22,461 nucleotides of DNA, from contig JALNQF010000559.1 of the NCBI GenBank assembly GCA_028456385.1, forward strand, positions 1 to 22,461. Reading direction: 5' to 3'. This stretch comes from Ophiosphaerella korrae. Its lineage: Eukaryota; Ascomycota; Dothideomycetes; Pleosporales; Phaeosphaeriaceae. Positions 19,001 to 22,461 of this stretch are shown here, one piece after another (the first letter of the stretch is position 1; each line of letters opens with the position of its first letter). Made by a program: the position numbers and the translations under genes. The notes under the pieces were generated by a model. The model ran no database searches, was not told where the DNA came from, and worked only from the letters and a program-made list of their open reading frames with translations.

Positions 19001-20456
19001 ATACCTAATATAGATTTAGGGCCTAAGAGCTTATTAGTTTTAGAGATCTTAAACTTTATTAGCTAAACTAACTCTAAATATTGTTTACCCTCCTATAAGT
19101 TATATCCTATAACCTAAAGGCCTATTAGCTACCCTCTTTCTTCTCTCTTCCTAAATAGTTCGCTTCCTTATAAGCCCTTAGTACTTATATTTCCTTAGTA
19201 ACTACCTACCTCCTTTTTACTATTCCTTTCTTTATAATACTCTACTATATACTTCCCCTTTTATATAGAGCTTAGTCTTATTAAGCTACTATACTTAATT
19301 AAGAGCTTCTAGCCTAAAGAGAGGGTAGAACCTACTTTAACCTATAAACCCTTTTCTTATTTTGTTAGCTACAAGGTACTTAAACTATTAGATCTAAAAT
19401 AATTTAGATTTGTAATTTAGCCTTACTCTATAAATAGTCTAGTATCTAGCGCTAACTATATATATAGTTAGAGAGTAACTTAAGCCTTCTAGCTAAAATA
19501 TTAACGTTGATAAAAGAGAATAAAGATATTAAGTTTCTAAGAGCTTTCTTCCTCTTAAATAACTTATAGCCCTTTAGGTATTAATTACTATATATTGTCT
19601 ATAAACTACTAATCTAACCCTAGCTATAGCTACAACCTACTTAGGCCTACTCTAAGAGAACGCTAGCTTTATTAGCGCTATTACCTAATATAAAGCTCGA
19701 GTTACGCTACCTTTATTTCTCTATATTAGCTGTTATTTTTATTTTAGAGCGTCTATAGCTTAGAACTTTAAAGATACTACTCTTATCTTCTACTTGTAAT
19801 ACCTTTCTCCTAAAGCTCTAGATCTAATATCTAAGGGGTTGTTTATAGAGTATTTATATAGTTTCTAAGTTATTTAATAAAATTTTTATATAGACGTGTT
19901 ATATAGCTTGTAGTAGTAGCTACCTATTTTCTTACTATTTCTTTTTACGTACGTTTTATAATCTATAGTAGTTTTTACTTTTCTATAATAGTTCTTTTAC
20001 TTAATATATTTCTACTTACTAAATTCTTCTCTTACTTATTAATTTTTAATAGCTAGCTCTTTTCTTATATATATATATTTATTAGTTAAGCTAGCGTAGG
20101 GCCCTTAGGCTCTATATTTAAACGTCTTTACTAGTAGTTAGGCTCTTATAGTTATTTACTCTTATAATTTTTAGTAAAGTTATAAATACTCTCTAGAGGC
20201 GTACTTAAACTTTATCTCTCTATTTTTTATTCTATTTTCTTCTTCTTTTTCTTAGGCTTATCTTAGCTACTCTATACTCTCTTACTAGTTTCTTAGCTCT
20301 ATTCTCTTATTTACTTTCTACTTTAATTATTATAGCTACTCTTAACTTCTAACCTAAGTCCTATATAGCTAGCTAGCTTAGCTAGAGTAACTATAGTAGT
20401 AATAATCCTTCTTAGCTACTTTATAACCTAGGTAGACTACCCTTAAGTTACTATTA
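19001..20456 (-). pseudogene. Probable upstream part (gag and protease) of the Copia polyprotein
   Basis: The frame of the Copia integrase stays readable upward from 19000 with only TAA/TAG interruptions. Segments include SKAKIK just above the integrase core, KYLVANKIRKGFIG followed by SRFYPLFRLEALN near 19300-19400 (loosely like the end of a Copia protease), YKYSINNPLDIRSRALGERYY near 19800-19860 and a charged stretch EKEEENRIKNREIKFKYASREYL near 20190-20250. Position and phase suggest Gag-protease. No unmistakable DSGA or CCHC motif is visible, and a second minus-strand frame is also fairly open, so the domain assignment is inference. Confidence 0.45.
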
Positions 20457-20822
20457 AACTAAGAGTAAGGCTTCTTACCCTATTTCTATAATATATCGTT
20501 TCTAGTATAAGAGTAAGTATCTATTCTTCCTACTTATAGGCCCTTAGGTCTTACTAACTACGCTTTTCTCTTAGTTATTACTTATTTCCTTAACTACTCT
20601 CTCTTACTTAACTTACTTTATAACCTTCTTAACTAAGCCTTTAACGTTTTTAAAGAGCTTAACTTTAGCTAGCTTTTTTCTTTTATCTAAGAGTTTATAT
20701 ATACTTACTATAATAAGCGTAAGAATAGAGCTTACTAGTAGAATAGTCCTTACAATATTTATTCCTGCGACCCTAATAGCTTCTTCTATACTTCTAATAG
20801 CTCTTAGTCTCTCTTCTACTAG
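20457..20822 (-). pseudogene. Unidentified stop-poor frame 1
   Basis: A minus-strand frame, one phase away from the Copia pol frame, of 122 codons. Its first 60-odd codons have no stop: LVEERLRAIRSIEEAIRVAG, then a hydrophobic run (IVRTILLVSSILTLIIVSIY), then a very basic part (KLLDKRKKLAKVKLFKNV). Below this, stops are TAA/TAG. A hydrophobic segment between an acidic/basic head and a Lys-rich tail could be a membrane helix, but AT-rich RIP sequence often mimics this. No ATG is present. It might be the real gag start of the Copia element or a different gene. I do not recognise it. Confidence 0.3.
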
Positions 20823-21188
20823 CTATACTATTAGGTACGCTATTATAAGGGTTAAAGGATACCTACTTAGGACTCTTTAGCTACTTAGGCTATACGCTTA
20901 TAGAATCCTTCTTTAATTAACAATTCTTAAGAGATATAAGCCTATTATAAAGCTATAGTCTACGTAAGTTAGTATACTTAGAAGACTATTAGCCCTTTTA
21001 GGCCTTACTACTAGGGCCTTACTACTAGGCTCTAATAGGGCTATAGCTTATAGTTCTAAAGAGGAAAGTAATTATAGCTATACTACCTATATTTGTAATA
21101 GTATTAGATACTCTATTTTCTTTAATAATAAAGGTATTATTTACCTTAATAGCTTCTATATTTATTATTATATTTAGGGCTATAATTA
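20823..21188. other. Stop-dense interval with a small tandem repeat
   Basis: No convincing frame on either strand. On the minus strand a cluster of TAA/TAG codons near 21125-21190 separates the two stop-poor frames on either side, which share the same phase. The interval contains a 14-bp tandem duplication at 21002-21029. Confidence 0.4.
21002..21029. repeat. Exact 14-bp tandem duplication
   Basis: GCCTTACTACTAGG occurs twice head to tail at 21002-21015 and 21016-21029. It is a simple local duplication; no function is evident. Confidence 0.85.
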
Positions 21189-21827
21189 TAGGTTAAGTAA
21201 GTTTTTAACTTTATTTTTCTTTTTACTTAATCTTATCCTAATAATCTTTTAGAGCTTAGCTAACGCATTTTTAGTAGTCTAGTAGCTAAACGTAAGTAAG
21301 TACTTTTTTAGGTTAAAGGTTTTACTAAAGGTTACTACTATATTACTAAGCTCTTTAAGTAGAAGTATACTTATACTAATACTTTTATTTCTATAGCTAC
21401 TTAGTCTTTTAGCTACTTTATTACTACGCCCTTTATACGTAATACTATAGTAGCTAATATTTAGTATCTTATTTACTAAAATATTTTCCTAAGTTATTAA
21501 GTAGCCTATAGGCGTCCTCCTATAACGCCTAGTAAGCTAGTACGTCTCTATAGGCTTAGGGCTTACCTAGTAGTACGTAGTATAGATAAGCCTAAAGATA
21601 ATAACTCTAAGACTTCTAGCTATCCTTGTAGCCCTACTAATAATCCTTTTTACTAGTAAGCTTATAGCTAGCGTCTCTAGAGTTATACTATACCTAAGAG
21701 TAAGTCTAATAATTTCTTACTTACTATTTTTTCTATAGTAGATAAGGCCCTTATTTATTAAGTTCTCTTTAGTTTCTCTTACCTTTTATTTCTTTCTAGT
21801 ATTAGTAAATACTCTTAAAGCGCTTTC
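21189..21827 (-). pseudogene. Unidentified stop-poor frame 2
   Basis: About 213 minus-strand codons with only seven interruptions that I could see, all TAA/TAG, in the same phase as the frame at 20457-20822. Readable segments include ALRVFTNTRKK, SKPIETY-like (PKPIETY), RRYRRTPIGYLIT, VAKRLSSYRNKSISISILLL, NIVVTFSKTFNLKKYLLTF and TTKNALAKL. It is basic overall. In such AT-rich DNA this stop density is low enough to suggest a former gene, but I match it to no family. It could be a host gene caught by RIP, an accessory transposon gene or chance. Confidence 0.35.
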
Positions 21828-21879
21828 TCTAGTAGTTCTAGCTCGCCTTTAAGCTTTTATACTACTCTAAATTCTCTCT

Positions 21880-22296
21880 ATTAACTACTAGCTTTCTAGG
21901 CCTTATAAGGTACGCCCTTACGCCTTTCTTATCTTACTAACCTAGAGTTAGATATAAGTTGCTTAGGTCTTAATAAGGGTTTAGGACACGCTTATAGATA
22001 CTTTATTAAGTTTCTTACTACTCTTACTCTTACTTCTAGCTACTATCTAGCTACTCCTTTAACTTTTCCTCTTTACGCTCTACTTTCTAGTAGTAGTATT
22101 CTTACTCTAGTCTATTCTTAATTTAATATAATAGGTTTAGGCTCTTCTACTTCTCTTTTTAGGAGCTCTTAGTCTCTTATTTCTATACTCTTTTTACCTC
22201 TTTAGTATTCTCTTAGCCTTCTACTTTAAGATCTTTAGCTTTAGAATTAGGATTACTATTATACTTATTATCTAGGTAGTATTTACCTTTAGCTAC
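21880..22296 (-). pseudogene. Unidentified charged, coiled-coil-like frame at the right edge
   Basis: A minus-strand frame with KGKYYLDNKYNSNPNSKAKDLKVEG, then KSLNLLY, VERKEEKLKE and DKKGVRAYLIRPRKLVVNRE, interrupted by TAA/TAG. It is rich in Lys, Glu and Asn and would be largely coiled coil or disordered. It is in a different phase from the frame at 21189-21827. The strand is purine-rich throughout, which inflates Lys/Glu content in every frame, so this is weak evidence for a gene. Confidence 0.25.
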
Positions 22297-22461
22297 CTAG
22301 GTTTAGTCTTAGAAGTCTTCTTACTACTTAAGCTTCTTCTTCTAGTTCTAAGGATAGTAATTAGTAATAATAGGTAATATAAGGTTTTTCTTCTTAGTAT
22401 CTAAGTACTAAGGCCTCTTTAGTTGTTTATTTTTAGAGAAAATTAACTAAGTTCTTTTCTT
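22297..22461. other. Right edge, no supported feature
   Basis: Purine-rich minus strand continues. No frame or repeat can be judged before the window ends. Confidence 0.4.

Noticed and set aside
19001..20456. Second readable minus-strand frame, one phase off the Copia frame
   Set aside because: It also has few stops, but it is not in phase with the firmly identified integrase and reverse transcriptase; purine-rich DNA makes all frames on this strand look charged and open.

Overview
The window looks like a heterochromatic, transposon-only stretch from a filamentous ascomycete (Pezizomycotina) genome that has undergone repeat-induced point mutation (RIP). It is very AT-rich. The dinucleotides CA and TG are scarce, TA is abundant, and CG survives. 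Coding frames are broken almost only by TAA and TAG, as expected when CAA, CAG and TGG codons mutate by C:G to T:A transition. I see no intact gene, RNA gene or CRISPR array. Every recognisable gene is a dead retroelement.

Layout. (1) 292-1245 (+) is the first part of a Ty3/Gypsy-type gag (element C), ending in one CCHC zinc knuckle. (2) At 1241/1245 a complete chromodomain Ty3/Gypsy element (A, + strand, 1246-15569) is inserted, with 427-bp LTRs and a 5-bp target duplication TAAGT. (3) A's integrase is interrupted at 6488 by a second, related element (B, - strand, 6489-13512), with 425-bp LTRs and duplication AGAAC. A's frame resumes at 13518 with the end of integrase and a chromodomain. (4) Downstream of pol, A and B share a short frame (here ORF3) that runs across the polypurine tract into the 3' LTR. 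In A it is split by a 271-bp solo-LTR-like insert (14768-15038, duplication ATAGG) that is visibly less mutated than everything around it. (5) 15575 to about 15880 continues the element C gag frame. (6) 16132-19000 (-) is a Ty1/Copia pol (integrase, reverse transcriptase, RNase H) with a ruined integrase triad. Its frame stays readable to about 20.45 kb, probably protease and gag. (7) 20.46-22.46 kb is a purine-rich minus strand with long stop-poor frames that I cannot identify.

The relative order of insertion can be read directly: C was present first, A landed in C, and B and the solo-LTR element each landed in A. Nothing here is expected to be expressed as functional protein. The interest lies in the nested structure, the RIP record at catalytic residues, the young insert, the shared ORF3 and the unassigned right-hand 2 kb. 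All readings were made by eye; domain limits are approximate, while LTR and duplication borders are exact to the base as read.
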